The notes under the pieces are model-generated. The model searched no databases. It saw only the letters and a program-made list of their open reading frames with translations, and was not told where the DNA came from. 64,000 nt of DNA, from positions 186,001 to 250,000 of the forward strand of contig JAIYAW010000008.1 of NCBI GenBank assembly GCA_027488835.1, written 5' to 3'. This document shows positions 25,687 to 35,088 of the stretch, piece by piece. Positions within the stretch are counted from its first letter, which is position 1. Each line of letters begins with the position of its first letter. Origin of the DNA: Bacteroidota bacterium (GTDB taxonomy: Bacteria; Bacteroidota; Bacteroidia; NS11-12g; UBA955). The translations under genes were made by a program, and so were the position numbers.

Positions 25687-26888
25687 TGGCTATGAACAAA
25701 CAAAGGGTGGTTGTTGGAATGAGTGGAGGCGTTGATAGCTCCGTGGCTGCATATTTGCTTTTACAACAAGGCTATGAAGTGATTGGACTATTCATGCGGA
25801 ATTGGAATGACGCTGCCGTAACCTTAGAAGATGAATGTCCGTGGATAGACGATAGCCGCGATGCAATGATGGTTGCAGAAGAATTGGGTATCCCTTTTCA
25901 AGTTATTGATCTGAGTGAAGTATACAAGGAACGTATCGTTGACTATATGTTCAATGAATATGAGATGGGTAGAACTCCGAATCCGGATGTTTTATGTAAT
26001 CGCGAAATAAAGTTTGATGTGTTCTTGCAAAATGCGCTAAAATTGGGTGCTGATTTTGTAGCAACCGGGCATTATGTACAAAAGCAAGAAGTTGTTGTTG
26101 AAGGAGTAACAGAATTCAAGTTAATTGCGGGTTTAGATCCAAATAAAGACCAAAGTTATTTTTTGTGTCAGTTAAATCAGTTCCAACTTTCTAAGGCGCT
26201 TTTTCCTATTGGAGGGATTTTGAAACCGGAAGTAAGAATGATTGCAGAAAATGCAAATTTGGTTACAGCAGCTAAAAAAGATTCTCAAGGTTTATGTTTC
26301 ATTGGGAAGGTAAGATTACCTGAATTTTTGCAACAGCAATTAAAAGTAAAAGTGGGTCAAGTTATTGAAATTCAAGAAAATAATGAGAAGGTAAGTGTGT
26401 ATTTTAATAAAATGAAAGATGCAAATTTGCCATGGGAAAATAAAATTGAGAAGTTGAAATTTGCCAAAAGTGATGGTAAAGTGGTAGGTGATCACAATGG
26501 GGCCCATTTTTACACAATAGGGCAAAGAAAAGGATTAAACATTGGTGGTAAACCTAAACCATTGTTTGTTTTACAGACCGATGTTGTAGACAATATTATA
26601 TACGTAGGACAAGGTGAAGACCACATGGGTTTATTTTCTGCAGGGTTGTTGATTTCACAAGCGGAAGCGCATTGGGTAAGGCACTCAATGAAGCAATTTG
26701 TTTTAGAATCAGATCATTTACTTTGTAGAATAAGATATCGCCAATCATTGTTTCGTTGTAAACTCATAGAACAAGTTAATGGTTCTTTTATTTTAAGTTT
26801 TGAAACACCTCAAAAGTCTGTAACTGCAGGACAATTTGCGACAATTTATTTAGAAAATGAATTAATATTTAGTGGAGTAATCTCCTAA
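25686..26888 (+). CDS. mnmA: tRNA-specific 2-thiouridylase
   Basis: A 400-residue enzyme making 2-thiouridine at the wobble position of tRNA for Lys, Glu and Gln. The PP-loop SGGVDSS is at about 13-19. The catalytic and persulfide cysteines are in NPDVLCNREIKF (near 105) and SQGLCFIGK (near 205). GQRKGLNIGG, DHMGLFSAGL and the C-terminal barrel region are also present. ATG at 25686 overlaps the upstream stop; ATG at 25692 is an alternative. No terminator follows. Confidence 0.95.
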   Translation: MAMNKQRVVVGMSGGVDSSVAAYLLLQQGYEVIGLFMRNWNDAAVTLEDECPWIDDSRDAMMVAEELGIPFQVIDLSEVYKERIVDYMFNEYEMGRTPNPDVLCNREIKFDVFLQNALKLGADFVATGHYVQKQEVVVEGVTEFKLIAGLDPNKDQSYFLCQLNQFQLSKALFPIGGILKPEVRMIAENANLVTAAKKDSQGLCFIGKVRLPEFLQQQLKVKVGQVIEIQENNEKVSVYFNKMKDANLPWENKIEKLKFAKSDGKVVGDHNGAHFYTIGQRKGLNIGGKPKPLFVLQTDVVDNIIYVGQGEDHMGLFSAGLLISQAEAHWVRHSMKQFVLESDHLLCRIRYRQSLFRCKLIEQVNGSFILSFETPQKSVTAGQFATIYLENELIFSGVIS

Positions 26889-26960
26889 TATTGTCATTTT
26901 TTATTTTTTCAGTTTTATCAGGGCAACTTTATTTTCGGTTTAATTGTCATACAAATGTTA

Positions 26961-26984
26961 AATTATTTTATTTATAAAATAATT
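26961..26984. repeat. Inverted repeat upstream of the large surface-protein gene
   Basis: Perfect 11-bp arms AATTATTTTAT/ATAAAATAATT around two T bases, 44 nt before the ATG at 27028. It could be an operator or simply AT-rich chance symmetry. Confidence 0.4.
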
Positions 26985-27000
26985 CACATCAAAACAAGTT

Positions 27001-27017
27001 TTAAGACTACGTCTTAA
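27001..27017. repeat. Stem-loop just before the large surface-protein gene
   Basis: TTAAGAC/GTCTTAA with loop TAC, 10 nt before the ATG at 27028. In the mRNA leader it would form a hairpin close to the ribosome landing site. Confidence 0.45.
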
Positions 27018-27027
27018 CCGGCATCAT

Positions 27028-30000
27028 ATGACAAAACGATTAAAAAATTCATTTAAAGTAATTCTATTTACCTTATCACTATTGGTATTTTCCCAAAAGG
27101 GAAATTCACAAATTTCTTCAACAGGGAAAACTTTCTACATGAGCTTCATGGAAATGGAAACACGAAGCGGTGGCTTTCCTGATACCTTGCTCATTTTCGT
27201 AACATCTCCAATAAATACGACTTTAGTGTTGGATAATCCAAGGTTAACGGGATCATCTGTAAATTATAATATTACTGCAAATAAAGTAAACCGAATTTCA
27301 GTAGACGTAAACTTTTATTATCCAATTGGTTCAGAGTTTAGTAGTACTGATATAAATAGCAAACGTGGTTTGAGAATTGTGGCAAAAGATCCTGTGAATG
27401 TTTATTGCATGAATCTGGAGTTAAATCGTTCAGATGGAACTTTTGTATTGCCCTATGAAAGTATTCCAGCTGCGCCGGAGTATTTTGTAGTATCCTTTCC
27501 ACCGAATGCGCCAACTGGGAATTTCCCAAACGTAACATCATCATACGGTGAAAGTGAGTTTGTGATTATTGCAATGGATAACAGTGTTACGGTAGAAATT
27601 ACACCAACAGCTCCTACAAAAGGAGGTAAAGCCGCAGGTACTGCTTATACCGTTACTTTGCAAAAGGGACAAGTTTATCAAGTTCAGTCAGTCAAAGCAA
27701 CTGGCACAAACAATACGGATCCTGCCGTTTCATCGTGGGCAACTATCGGTGCAAAAAATGGAGATTTAACGGGTACAAGAATAAGGGTCATTAATGGCTG
27801 TGGTAAAATAAATGTATTCTCAGGCAATCGCTCAGCACACGTAACAAAAGGGAACTGTGGTAGTGGTACTAATGGCAGAGATCATCTATATACACAAGTG
27901 ATTCCAACTGTTGCGCTAGGAAAAGATTATGTTTTAATGCCTTTTAGCGGTCAAACTGGTGGTTATGCATACAAAGTGATCGCCGCCAACGATAATACCA
28001 AAGTGTATAAAAATGGAACCCTAGTGACAACAATCGCAACCAAAGGGCAGTGGATTTATGATCATATTACAACAGCCACTCCTGTTTGTGTTACAACGGA
28101 TAAACCATCTTATGTAGCGCAATTTATGAAAAATGGAGTTTGTAGTGGGTTGACAGGAACAAATGGTGATCCAGCTGTATTTATATCTCCAGATATCAAT
28201 CAACGTCTGATCAAAACAATTGTAGGTACTGCTACAACTTCAAATATGAATAAGCATTGGGTGAATATTCTCATTGATCAAACTGCAAAAAATGCTGTTT
28301 TTATAAATGGCACAAAAGTTTCGGCTGCCTCATTCACAAATGTTACTACTTGCAATAACAAATATGCCTTTGCTCAATTGGCTGTATCAAATCCAAGTTC
28401 AAATTTAATAGAATGTGACAGCGGAATGGTTGTTGTTGCCTATGGTGTTGGTCCTTATGAAAGTTATTCTTATTCAGCGGGTGCATTGTTTGAGAATGTG
28501 GAATATGATTTTACCGTGGCTAGAAAAGGGAACTGTCCGAGTGAACCTGTAACATTAACCGCTGTGGTTAATAAATCTGTAAAGGCAATTCGTTGGGTTT
28601 ATGGAGATGGTACTCCATCGGAATGGGGGACAAAAGTCACCCATAAATTTTCTAAAATCGGTACATACTATGTAGTAATGAAATGTGTAGTTGCAAATGC
28701 TTGTGGAATTGATGATACCATTACAAGAAGTAAAATTATAAACGTTTCGCCTGGGCCTTTTTTGAATTTCCCAGATACATTTACGCAATGTGCAAGCACT
28801 TTGAATTTTAAGGTTGTTCCTCCAAATTCAGTCAAGTTTTTATACAAATGGCAAGATGGATCTACGGCAAATACCTATACCGTAACAACCGATAAAAAGG
28901 TGTGGGTGAAAATAACAGATACTTCTACGAACTGTGTAGCTCAAGATACGACTTATGTTCGACGTGCAGATCCAATTATTGCTAAAATTTCCTACGATAC
29001 ATTGAATAAATGTGACAAACAGAATTATTTTTCATTATCTGATGCAACTGTTTATAAGAATGATTCAAGAAAATCGTCGGAATGGCGACTGGTGGATAAT
29101 TTCAAAAGTAAAGTATTTACATATAATACTGAGAGAATGACGTATCACTTTGATACTCTCAGTAAGAATAATCTGAGATATATTGTTGAAACTAAAAAAG
29201 GATGTAAAGATACACTCGATACAACATTGGTTGTGTATACGTATCCAATTGCGAAAGTATCACTTCCTCCGCCGTATTTCTGCCAAAAGAAATCGGTGAC
29301 ATTTGTTGATTCAAGTTATTCAGACCAGGGAATCGCAAAGTCATATTGGAATTTTGGAGATGGTGAATATGATACAACCAACACAAAGCTCGGAATACAT
29401 GCGTATAAAAATGTCAATACCTATAACTTGAGATTAATTACGGAATCAATTAATCAATGTCGAGATACCATTGACTCCACGTTTGTAATTTATCCAGTTG
29501 CCAAAACAGTCATCGGTACTAAAATAGTAAACCTATGTTTGAAACAAAATGAATTTGAGTTTACCGATAATTCAACTCTTTCAACAGGAACTTTTACCAA
29601 CCGTTGGATAGTAAATGGAAAAACTACCGACAATGCAACTACTTTAACTAAAGTTACATACTCAGACACGGGTGTTAAAAAGTTAATATTAATTACAATT
29701 ACAGACAAAGGTTGCCCGGATACTATAATTGGTAATATTTATGTTGCGCCCGAGCCTAAGGCTGCGGTAGCTGTTACCGATTCATTGTCTTGCTACAAGA
29801 ATCACTTTTTCGATTTGAATGATGTAAGTATAGCTCCAAGCGGTAGTTCGTTAACAGCGCGTAGCAATTTCTATTTTAGTGATGGAACTAATGCGTATGC
29901 AAAATTGGTGCCTGCTAAAACGTTCAGTGGACCAGGAACCTATTGGGTAAGACTTGTTGCATCAACTAATTTTGGATGTAAAGATTCGATTCAAAGAAAT

Positions 30001-31566
30001 CTCAAAGTATTGGCGAACCCAGATGCCAAGATTTCTCCGGAAAATGCATTGCAATGTTTGGTAGGAAATAAATTCCATTTTGTTTCTAAAAATATGTGGA
30101 AAGTTTCTGGAGATCCATTGACACATACTTGGGATCTAGGTGACGGAACTACAAGTTCTAAAGACTCTATTGATCATTCATATGGGGCAATTAAATCATA
30201 TTGGATTACTCATAAAGTTGTTTCATTATCGGGTTGCTCAGATACGGCTTCAACTAGCGCTAGAATTGTTTCTAGCCCAACTCCTGCATTCATAACGAAT
30301 AAAGACACTGCGTGTTTTTACTCTCAGCTGTTTAATTTTAATGACAAAACTGTATTTGGTTCAAGTTACAGTGTTTTATGGGACTTTGGGGATGGAACAA
30401 CGGCTACTACGAATCAATATACAGGTAAGACCTTCATTACAACTGGAAAGAAATCAGTGAAATTGGTTGTAACAACGGCTGATGGATGTAAGGATTCTGT
30501 ATCGAAATATATTGATGTTTTCCCTGCGCCGACAGCAGATTTCACTGTGAATACCTCAGTACAATGTTTGCAAAATAATAGATTCATTTTTAATAACACC
30601 ACAAATGAAAATGGTGCAACTGCTTGCAATTATAATTGGACTATTTCTAAACCTTTGAAGAATATTCCAACCAAGGCAATTGTAGATCAGATTTTTGTAG
30701 ATACAGGATTCAGGACGATTTTAATGGTTGCCACAACAGATAAAAATTGTGTGAGTTCTAAAATTCAAAATATTTACGTTGCAGAAACTCCAATTGTAAC
30801 CATTGCCGGGAATAATGGTTGTGTTGGAGATCCAATTAATTTTACTTCTAGCGTATATTTAAATGTGGGTTCTCCATCCTATGAATGGACTTTTGGAGAC
30901 GCTGGAAACAGTACTTTGCCAAATCCTTCTCATGCGTATTTTTCAGCAAATACGTATACTGTAAAATTGAAGGTTACATCTAATTTGGGTTGTGTAGGAA
31001 ATGCAACAGATTTACCAATTCAAGCGTTTGTTCGTCCTATAGCTAAATTTACTTCAGAATATTTATTGTCGAAGGGTTTAGAAACAGATTGGAAATTTAC
31101 TTCCCAATCTGTTGGTGCGGATAATTATGATTGGACATTTGAAGATGGACAAAAAGATTATACAGGTGGACCTGTGTTCATGACATTCAACAAAACGGGT
31201 GATTTTAAGGTAAAACTATATGTAACGACCAACAGTGGTTGTTTCGATAGCACATCGGCATATATTTTCTTAAAGCCCGAATTATTGTATTACTTGCCGA
31301 ATACTTTTAGTCCTAATAATGATGGCTTAAATGATGTATGGCCAGGAAGCAATACTACTTCTTTCGGTTTGAATAAATATCGCATGGTGATATTTGACCG
31401 TTGGGGAAATATCATTTTTAAAACAACTGATCCAACAGGATGGTGGGACGGAAGAGATACGGACGGAAATATGGTTTTAGAGGGTGTTTACGCTTATCAA
31501 ATTGATTTTAGGTATATTGACAATAGAATTTATGTGCACAAAGGCACAGTGACCGTTTTAAAATAA
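27028..31566 (+). CDS. Giant PKD-repeat surface protein with T9SS type B domain
   Basis: A 1512-residue secreted protein. A signal peptide (about 1-27, ending KGNSQ) precedes an IgGFc-binding-like N-terminal region of about 450 residues (YFVVSFPPNAP, GRDHLYTQVIPTVALGKDYV and PSYVAQFM). Several PKD-type beta-sandwich repeats follow, recognisable by WNFGDGEYDT, WDLGDGTTSS, WDFGDGTTAT, WTFGDAG and W-x-DG patterns. The C-terminus is a gliding-motility-associated type B sorting domain (YLPNTFSPNNDGLNDVW, MVIFDRWGNIIF, TGWWDGRDTDG, GVYAYQI). Its architecture suggests an outer-surface adhesin or matrix protein exported by T9SS. It is monocistronic, with two inverted repeats upstream and a terminator downstream. 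Confidence 0.9.
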   Translation: MTKRLKNSFKVILFTLSLLVFSQKGNSQISSTGKTFYMSFMEMETRSGGFPDTLLIFVTSPINTTLVLDNPRLTGSSVNYNITANKVNRISVDVNFYYPIGSEFSSTDINSKRGLRIVAKDPVNVYCMNLELNRSDGTFVLPYESIPAAPEYFVVSFPPNAPTGNFPNVTSSYGESEFVIIAMDNSVTVEITPTAPTKGGKAAGTAYTVTLQKGQVYQVQSVKATGTNNTDPAVSSWATIGAKNGDLTGTRIRVINGCGKINVFSGNRSAHVTKGNCGSGTNGRDHLYTQVIPTVALGKDYVLMPFSGQTGGYAYKVIAANDNTKVYKNGTLVTTIATKGQWIYDHITTATPVCVTTDKPSYVAQFMKNGVCSGLTGTNGDPAVFISPDINQRLIKTIVGTATTSNMNKHWVNILIDQTAKNAVFINGTKVSAASFTNVTTCNNKYAFAQLAVSNPSSNLIECDSGMVVVAYGVGPYESYSYSAGALFENVEYDFTVARKGNCPSEPVTLTAVVNKSVKAIRWVYGDGTPSEWGTKVTHKFSKIGTYYVVMKCVVANACGIDDTITRSKIINVSPGPFLNFPDTFTQCASTLNFKVVPPNSVKFLYKWQDGSTANTYTVTTDKKVWVKITDTSTNCVAQDTTYVRRADPIIAKISYDTLNKCDKQNYFSLSDATVYKNDSRKSSEWRLVDNFKSKVFTYNTERMTYHFDTLSKNNLRYIVETKKGCKDTLDTTLVVYTYPIAKVSLPPPYFCQKKSVTFVDSSYSDQGIAKSYWNFGDGEYDTTNTKLGIHAYKNVNTYNLRLITESINQCRDTIDSTFVIYPVAKTVIGTKIVNLCLKQNEFEFTDNSTLSTGTFTNRWIVNGKTTDNATTLTKVTYSDTGVKKLILITITDKGCPDTIIGNIYVAPEPKAAVAVTDSLSCYKNHFFDLNDVSIAPSGSSLTARSNFYFSDGTNAYAKLVPAKTFSGPGTYWVRLVASTNFGCKDSIQRNLKVLANPDAKISPENALQCLVGNKFHFVSKNMWKVSGDPLTHTWDLGDGTTSSKDSIDHSYGAIKSYWITHKVVSLSGCSDTASTSARIVSSPTPAFITNKDTACFYSQLFNFNDKTVFGSSYSVLWDFGDGTTATTNQYTGKTFITTGKKSVKLVVTTADGCKDSVSKYIDVFPAPTADFTVNTSVQCLQNNRFIFNNTTNENGATACNYNWTISKPLKNIPTKAIVDQIFVDTGFRTILMVATTDKNCVSSKIQNIYVAETPIVTIAGNNGCVGDPINFTSSVYLNVGSPSYEWTFGDAGNSTLPNPSHAYFSANTYTVKLKVTSNLGCVGNATDLPIQAFVRPIAKFTSEYLLSKGLETDWKFTSQSVGADNYDWTFEDGQKDYTGGPVFMTFNKTGDFKVKLYVTTNSGCFDSTSAYIFLKPELLYYLPNTFSPNNDGLNDVWPGSNTTSFGLNKYRMVIFDRWGNIIFKTTDPTGWWDGRDTDGNMVLEGVYAYQIDFRYIDNRIYVHKGTVTVLK

Positions 31567-31586
31567 AGCAATAAGCTAATTCTATT

Positions 31587-31620
31587 AAAAAGCCTTGAAG
31601 AATTTCTTCAAGGCTTTTTT
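31587..31620 (+). terminator. Terminator of the large surface-protein gene
   Basis: Long stem with core AGCCTTGAAG/CTTCAAGGCT and a tiny loop, followed by a T-run. It lies 20 nt after the stop codon at 31566. Confidence 0.9.
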
Positions 31621-31654
31621 GTGGGTCGTAAATTTTACAATGTATCCCTCAAAA

Positions 31655-31683
31655 AAAAAGGTCCGCTAAAAGCAGACCTTTTT
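31655..31683 (-). terminator. Terminator of rpoD
   Basis: Stem GGTC-C-GC/GC-A-GACC with one mismatch and loop TAAAA. On the minus strand it is followed by a T-run (the A-run at 31651-31659). It lies 20 nt beyond the rpoD stop. Confidence 0.85.
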
Positions 31684-31703
31684 CATGATATTGTGTTATT
31701 CCC

Positions 31704-32567
31704 TTATCCCAAATAGGTCTTAAGGATTTTGCTTTTGCTTGACTTACGCAAACGACGCAATGCTTTCTCTTTGATTTGGCGCACACGCTCTCTGGTTAAT
31801 CCTACTTTCTCAGAAATATCTTCCAAGGTATGGGCAGCGTTGCCATCCAATCCAAAGTAATATTTCAATACATCTCTTTCTTTATCGGTAAGGGTTGAGA
31901 TAACTCTATTGATTTCATTTTGCAATGATTCATTCAATAAAGGCATATCTGGATTCGGTTCGTCGTTGTTGTCTAGTACACCTAAAAGGGTATTGTCTTC
32001 ACCTTCGGCCAATGGGGCATCGATACTTAAATGACGGCCACTAGAACGCAATGCGTTTTCCACTTCGCTCAGCGGAATATCTAATGATTCTGCAATTTCT
32101 TGAGGAGTTGGTTCACGCTCAAGTTCCTGTTCTAATCTTGCCGATGCTTGAGTAATTCTTCCTAAGCTACCAACTTTATTCAATGGCAAACGTACAATTC
32201 TGCTTTGATCGGCTAATGCCTGCAAAATACTTTGACGAATCCACCAAACTGCATAAGATATGAATTTGAATCCACGGGTTTCATCAAAGCGCTTTGCCGC
32301 TTTAATTAATCCCATGTTTCCTTCGTTGATTAAATCTCCTAATGTTAGTCCTTGGTTTTGATATTGCTTAGAAACAGAAACAACGAATCTCAAGTTGGCG
32401 TTTACCAGTTTTTCGAGCGCAGCTTGATCGCCTTCACGAATTCTTTGTGCCAATTGAACTTCCTCTTGGGCATCAATCATTGGTACTTTTGAAATCTCGT
32501 TTAGGTACTTGTCAAGCGACTTGTTTTCGCGATTGGTAAATTGTTTTGATATTTTTAATTGCCTCAT
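31704..32567 (-). CDS. rpoD: Primary sigma factor (RpoD/SigA), short Bacteroidota type
   Basis: A 287-residue housekeeping sigma-70 factor. Region 1.2 is [20 protein letters not shown]. Region 2 is [19 protein letters not shown] through [20 protein letters not shown] (2.3/2.4). Region 3 lies around [14 protein letters not shown]. Region 4.2, the helix-turn-helix, is [20 protein letters not shown] near the C-terminus. The long region 1.1 of proteobacterial RpoD is absent, as is usual in this phylum. It has a good promoter (TTG-N20-TAATTTTG) with a leader of about 47 nt and a terminator downstream. It is expected to recognise the TAnnTTTG boxes reported in this window. Confidence 0.97.
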   Translation of the reverse strand: MRQLKISKQFTNRENKSLDKYLNEISKVPMIDAQEEVQLAQRIREGDQAALEKLVNANLRFVVSVSKQYQNQGLTLGDLINEGNMGLIKAAKRFDETRGFKFISYAVWWIRQSILQALADQSRIVRLPLNKVGSLGRITQASARLEQELEREPTPQEIAESLDIPLSEVENALRSSGRHLSIDAPLAEGEDNTLLGVLDNNDEPNPDMPLLNESLQNEINRVISTLTDKERDVLKYYFGLDGNAAHTLEDISEKVGLTRERVRQIKEKALRRLRKSSKSKILKTYLG

Positions 32568-32614
32568 GTATGAATGTATATAATAAAACTAGAATTAGTA
32601 TAATTTTCGCCTTG

Positions 32615-32645
32615 CAAAATTACAATTTTTATTCAATTAATCCAA
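32615..32645 (-). promoter_or_regulatory. Promoter of rpoD
   Basis: On the minus strand: TTG (32645-32643), 20-nt spacer, then TAATTTTG (32622-32615), a good fit to the Bacteroidota TTG-N19-21-TAnnTTTG consensus. Confidence 0.7.
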
Positions 32646-32831
32646 AGTATTAATTTTCAAAATCATTCGGAATTAACAATCGTCTACTTATATACGTTTG
32701 AACGATGAAAATAGTTTGCGCTAACGCAATTTAATGATAACTGTTTTAGAAAAATCAACGAATAAATAAAATTAAGGGTTTGGTTTTTATTGTAATTCAT
32801 TCAATTCAAATACATTTAACTGGGAATATGA

Positions 32832-34799
32832 TTAGAAATAATGACTCAAAATTCTAAATGCAGTATAAGCGCTGATATATGCAATTCCTCCATAAATGAA
32901 GAACAATGCAACGGGCCATTTCCAACTTCCTGTTTCCTTTTTAATAACAGCCATTGTGCTTACACATTGTAAAGCAAACGCGTAAAAGAAAATTAAACTA
33001 ATGGCATAAGGAACGCCATACAAAGGCTTGCCGGTTGTAGGATTTATTTCAGCCTGCATTTTTGTTCTAATGCCTTTTACCTGATCATCGTCCTCTGGGG
33101 TCTGGAAAAGGGTACTCATCGTTCCAACAAATACTTCCCTTGCCGCAAAAGATGAAATTAACGCAATACCAGTTTTCCAATCATATCCCAACGGCTTAAT
33201 CGCCGGTTCTATAAATTTTCCAAGATGGCCCGCATAACTCGCTTCAAGTTTTTGGGTATTGTGAATTTGTGCACTGTCTTTCTTATTGATTTGACTCAAT
33301 TCAACTGCTTTTAAATGCGCAGTTTTCATTGCCTCTTCCGGTCCAAAACTAGACAATGCCCAAAGTATCATCGAAATAACAACAATTACCTTTCCGGCTT
33401 CACTTAAAAAAGTTTTACATTTAATCCAAGCTTGAGAAATTACAGTTTGAATTCTCGGATTTTGATAAGTTGGTAATTCTAAAATGAATTCAGACTTTTC
33501 TTTGTCATTTCCAATGAATTTGTAAATTAATGCAAAAACCAATGCCACAAAAATTCCAGCAAAATAGGCCGATGTCATTACAAAAGTTTGCGCATGGAAA
33601 GGTCCCCAAAAAGTAGACGCTGGTATTGCCAATGAAATCAACAAGAAATAAACTGGTAACCTAGCACTGCAACTCATAAGTGGTACTACCAACATGGTAA
33701 TCAATCTTTCACTTTTGTTTTTGATAGTTCTAGTAGCCATGATGCTTGGAATTGCACATGCAAAACCGCCTACCAAAGGAATAATAGAACGTCCATTCAA
33801 TCCAATTTTTCGCATGATGCGATCTGTGATAAAGCTCGCCCGAACCATGTAGCCACTATCTTCCAAAATACCTATTAAGAAAAATAATATGAAAATTTGA
33901 GGTACAAAAACAATAACTCCAGAGATACCACCTAAAATACCGTCCCTCACAAAATCTGCCCACATGCCATTCGGTAAAAATTCGTCTATTTGAATTTTAA
34001 CCCAATTAAACGCAGTTTCAATTAAATCCATTGGACCTGATGCTAAGGCGAATACACCTTGGAAAAGCGCCATCATTACCAAAAAGAAAATGACAACTCC
34101 AAATACGGGGTGGGTAACATATTTGTCAATTTTAATGGTATTGTTGCGTTTTCTCGTTTGAGAACCAATGACAACTTTTTTTACGATTTTTTCAATATCT
34201 GTATATCGCTTAAGCGTTTCTTCACTTAATCCACGTTCTTTGTTTCCCTCATAAAAACTTCTCAAACGGTGTTCGAAATTATCATTTTGACTAATAATAT
34301 TTCCAACGGTTTGATTTTCGAGGGACAGGTAAGCGCTTTGAATATTTTTATCGCTTCGCGGATTTACAACTGTAACTGAAATACCTAACTCACTTTCAAG
34401 CGCTTTTATATCAATATCGATTGATCTGCGTTTGGCAGTATCTGCCATAGTTAAGATACACGATGATGGAATGCCCAATTCAGCAACCTGAGAAACCAAC
34501 AGTAAGTTTCTACGGATATTCGATCCATCAATAATAAATACAATAGCATCAGGCCTGGGAACATCAATTCCTAATAATGTAGAAACTACCAAACGCTCAT
34601 CTTCCGACTGAGCAAACAAACTATAAATACCTGGTAAATCTATTAATTCAATCTTGCCCGACTTGAGTTTCAACTCTCCCGAAGTAGATTCAACAGTTGT
34701 ACCGGGGAGATTGCTTGTTTTTTGGCTTAGCCCTGTTAGTCGATTAAAAAGGGTTGACTTTCCACAGTTTGGATTTCCTATTAGCGCAATTCTCTTCAC
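32832..34799 (-). CDS. feoB: Ferrous iron transporter FeoB
   Basis: A 655-residue inner-membrane protein importing Fe(II). The N-terminal G domain (about 1-165) has G1 GNPNCGKS (8-15) and G3 DLPG (54-57), then a helical regulator region. From about 230 on are the membrane spans with Gate motifs (VFVPQIFILFFLIG, LVGGFACAIPSIM, VPLMSCSARLPVYFLL). The G4 motif, normally NxxD, reads TMAD (117-120), with Thr replacing Asn, which could affect guanine specificity. It follows feoA by 9 nt in a feoAB operon; no feoC is seen. Confidence 0.95.
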   Translation of the reverse strand: MKRIALIGNPNCGKSTLFNRLTGLSQKTSNLPGTTVESTSGELKLKSGKIELIDLPGIYSLFAQSEDERLVVSTLLGIDVPRPDAIVFIIDGSNIRRNLLLVSQVAELGIPSSCILTMADTAKRRSIDIDIKALESELGISVTVVNPRSDKNIQSAYLSLENQTVGNIISQNDNFEHRLRSFYEGNKERGLSEETLKRYTDIEKIVKKVVIGSQTRKRNNTIKIDKYVTHPVFGVVIFFLVMMALFQGVFALASGPMDLIETAFNWVKIQIDEFLPNGMWADFVRDGILGGISGVIVFVPQIFILFFLIGILEDSGYMVRASFITDRIMRKIGLNGRSIIPLVGGFACAIPSIMATRTIKNKSERLITMLVVPLMSCSARLPVYFLLISLAIPASTFWGPFHAQTFVMTSAYFAGIFVALVFALIYKFIGNDKEKSEFILELPTYQNPRIQTVISQAWIKCKTFLSEAGKVIVVISMILWALSSFGPEEAMKTAHLKAVELSQINKKDSAQIHNTQKLEASYAGHLGKFIEPAIKPLGYDWKTGIALISSFAAREVFVGTMSTLFQTPEDDDQVKGIRTKMQAEINPTTGKPLYGVPYAISLIFFYAFALQCVSTMAVIKKETGSWKWPVALFFIYGGIAYISAYTAFRILSHYF

Positions 34800-34808
34800 A
34801 ATACTGTA

Positions 34809-35045
34809 TTATACTAATTCGGATTCTTTAACAAAAATATTTTCAGCTTCTGATTTTCTTAGGCCAAGAATGTACGAGTCTATTCTAAATGCAATTGGAT
34901 CACCGCCCGGAGCACTGTAAAGTTTTACAATTTCTGTTCCGGGAACACAACCCATTTCTGCTAATTTTAAAGTTAAATCATTTTCCTTTAGTGAACTAAT
35001 TTCATAAATCTTGTTGATCTCAATATGAGTTGCGGTGATGTTCAC
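34809..35045 (-). CDS. feoA: Ferrous iron transport protein FeoA
   Basis: A 78-residue SH3-like cytoplasmic protein that supports FeoB. Visible features are the N-terminal INKIYEISSL, the conserved LAEMGCVPGTEIVKLYSAPG turn, then GDPIAFRIDSYILGLRKSEAENI. The start codon is GTG. A strong promoter (TTG-N19-TAAATTTG) ends only 4 nt before it, so the mRNA may be leaderless. It is co-transcribed with feoB. Confidence 0.93.
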   Translation of the reverse strand: MNITATHIEINKIYEISSLKENDLTLKLAEMGCVPGTEIVKLYSAPGGDPIAFRIDSYILGLRKSEAENIFVKESELV

Positions 35046-35049
35046 TGTG

Positions 35050-35079
35050 CAAATTTAGAATGATTTTAAATAAAGTCAA
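35050..35079 (-). promoter_or_regulatory. Promoter of feoAB
   Basis: On the minus strand: TTG (35079-35077), 19-nt spacer, TAAATTTG (35057-35050). This is a near-perfect consensus promoter; the box ends 4 nt before the GTG start of feoA. Confidence 0.75.
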
Positions 35080-35088
35080 ATTTTATTC

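Noticed and set aside
28600..31250. Repeated GDG-type segments that might suggest a repeat array or CRISPR
   Set aside because: These are diverged PKD protein domains in one reading frame; DNA repeats are not exact and there are no spacers.
32720..32735. Short hairpin TTGCG/CGCAA in the feoB-rpoD gap
   Set aside because: Only five pairs and no T-run on the feoB strand; too weak to call a terminator.
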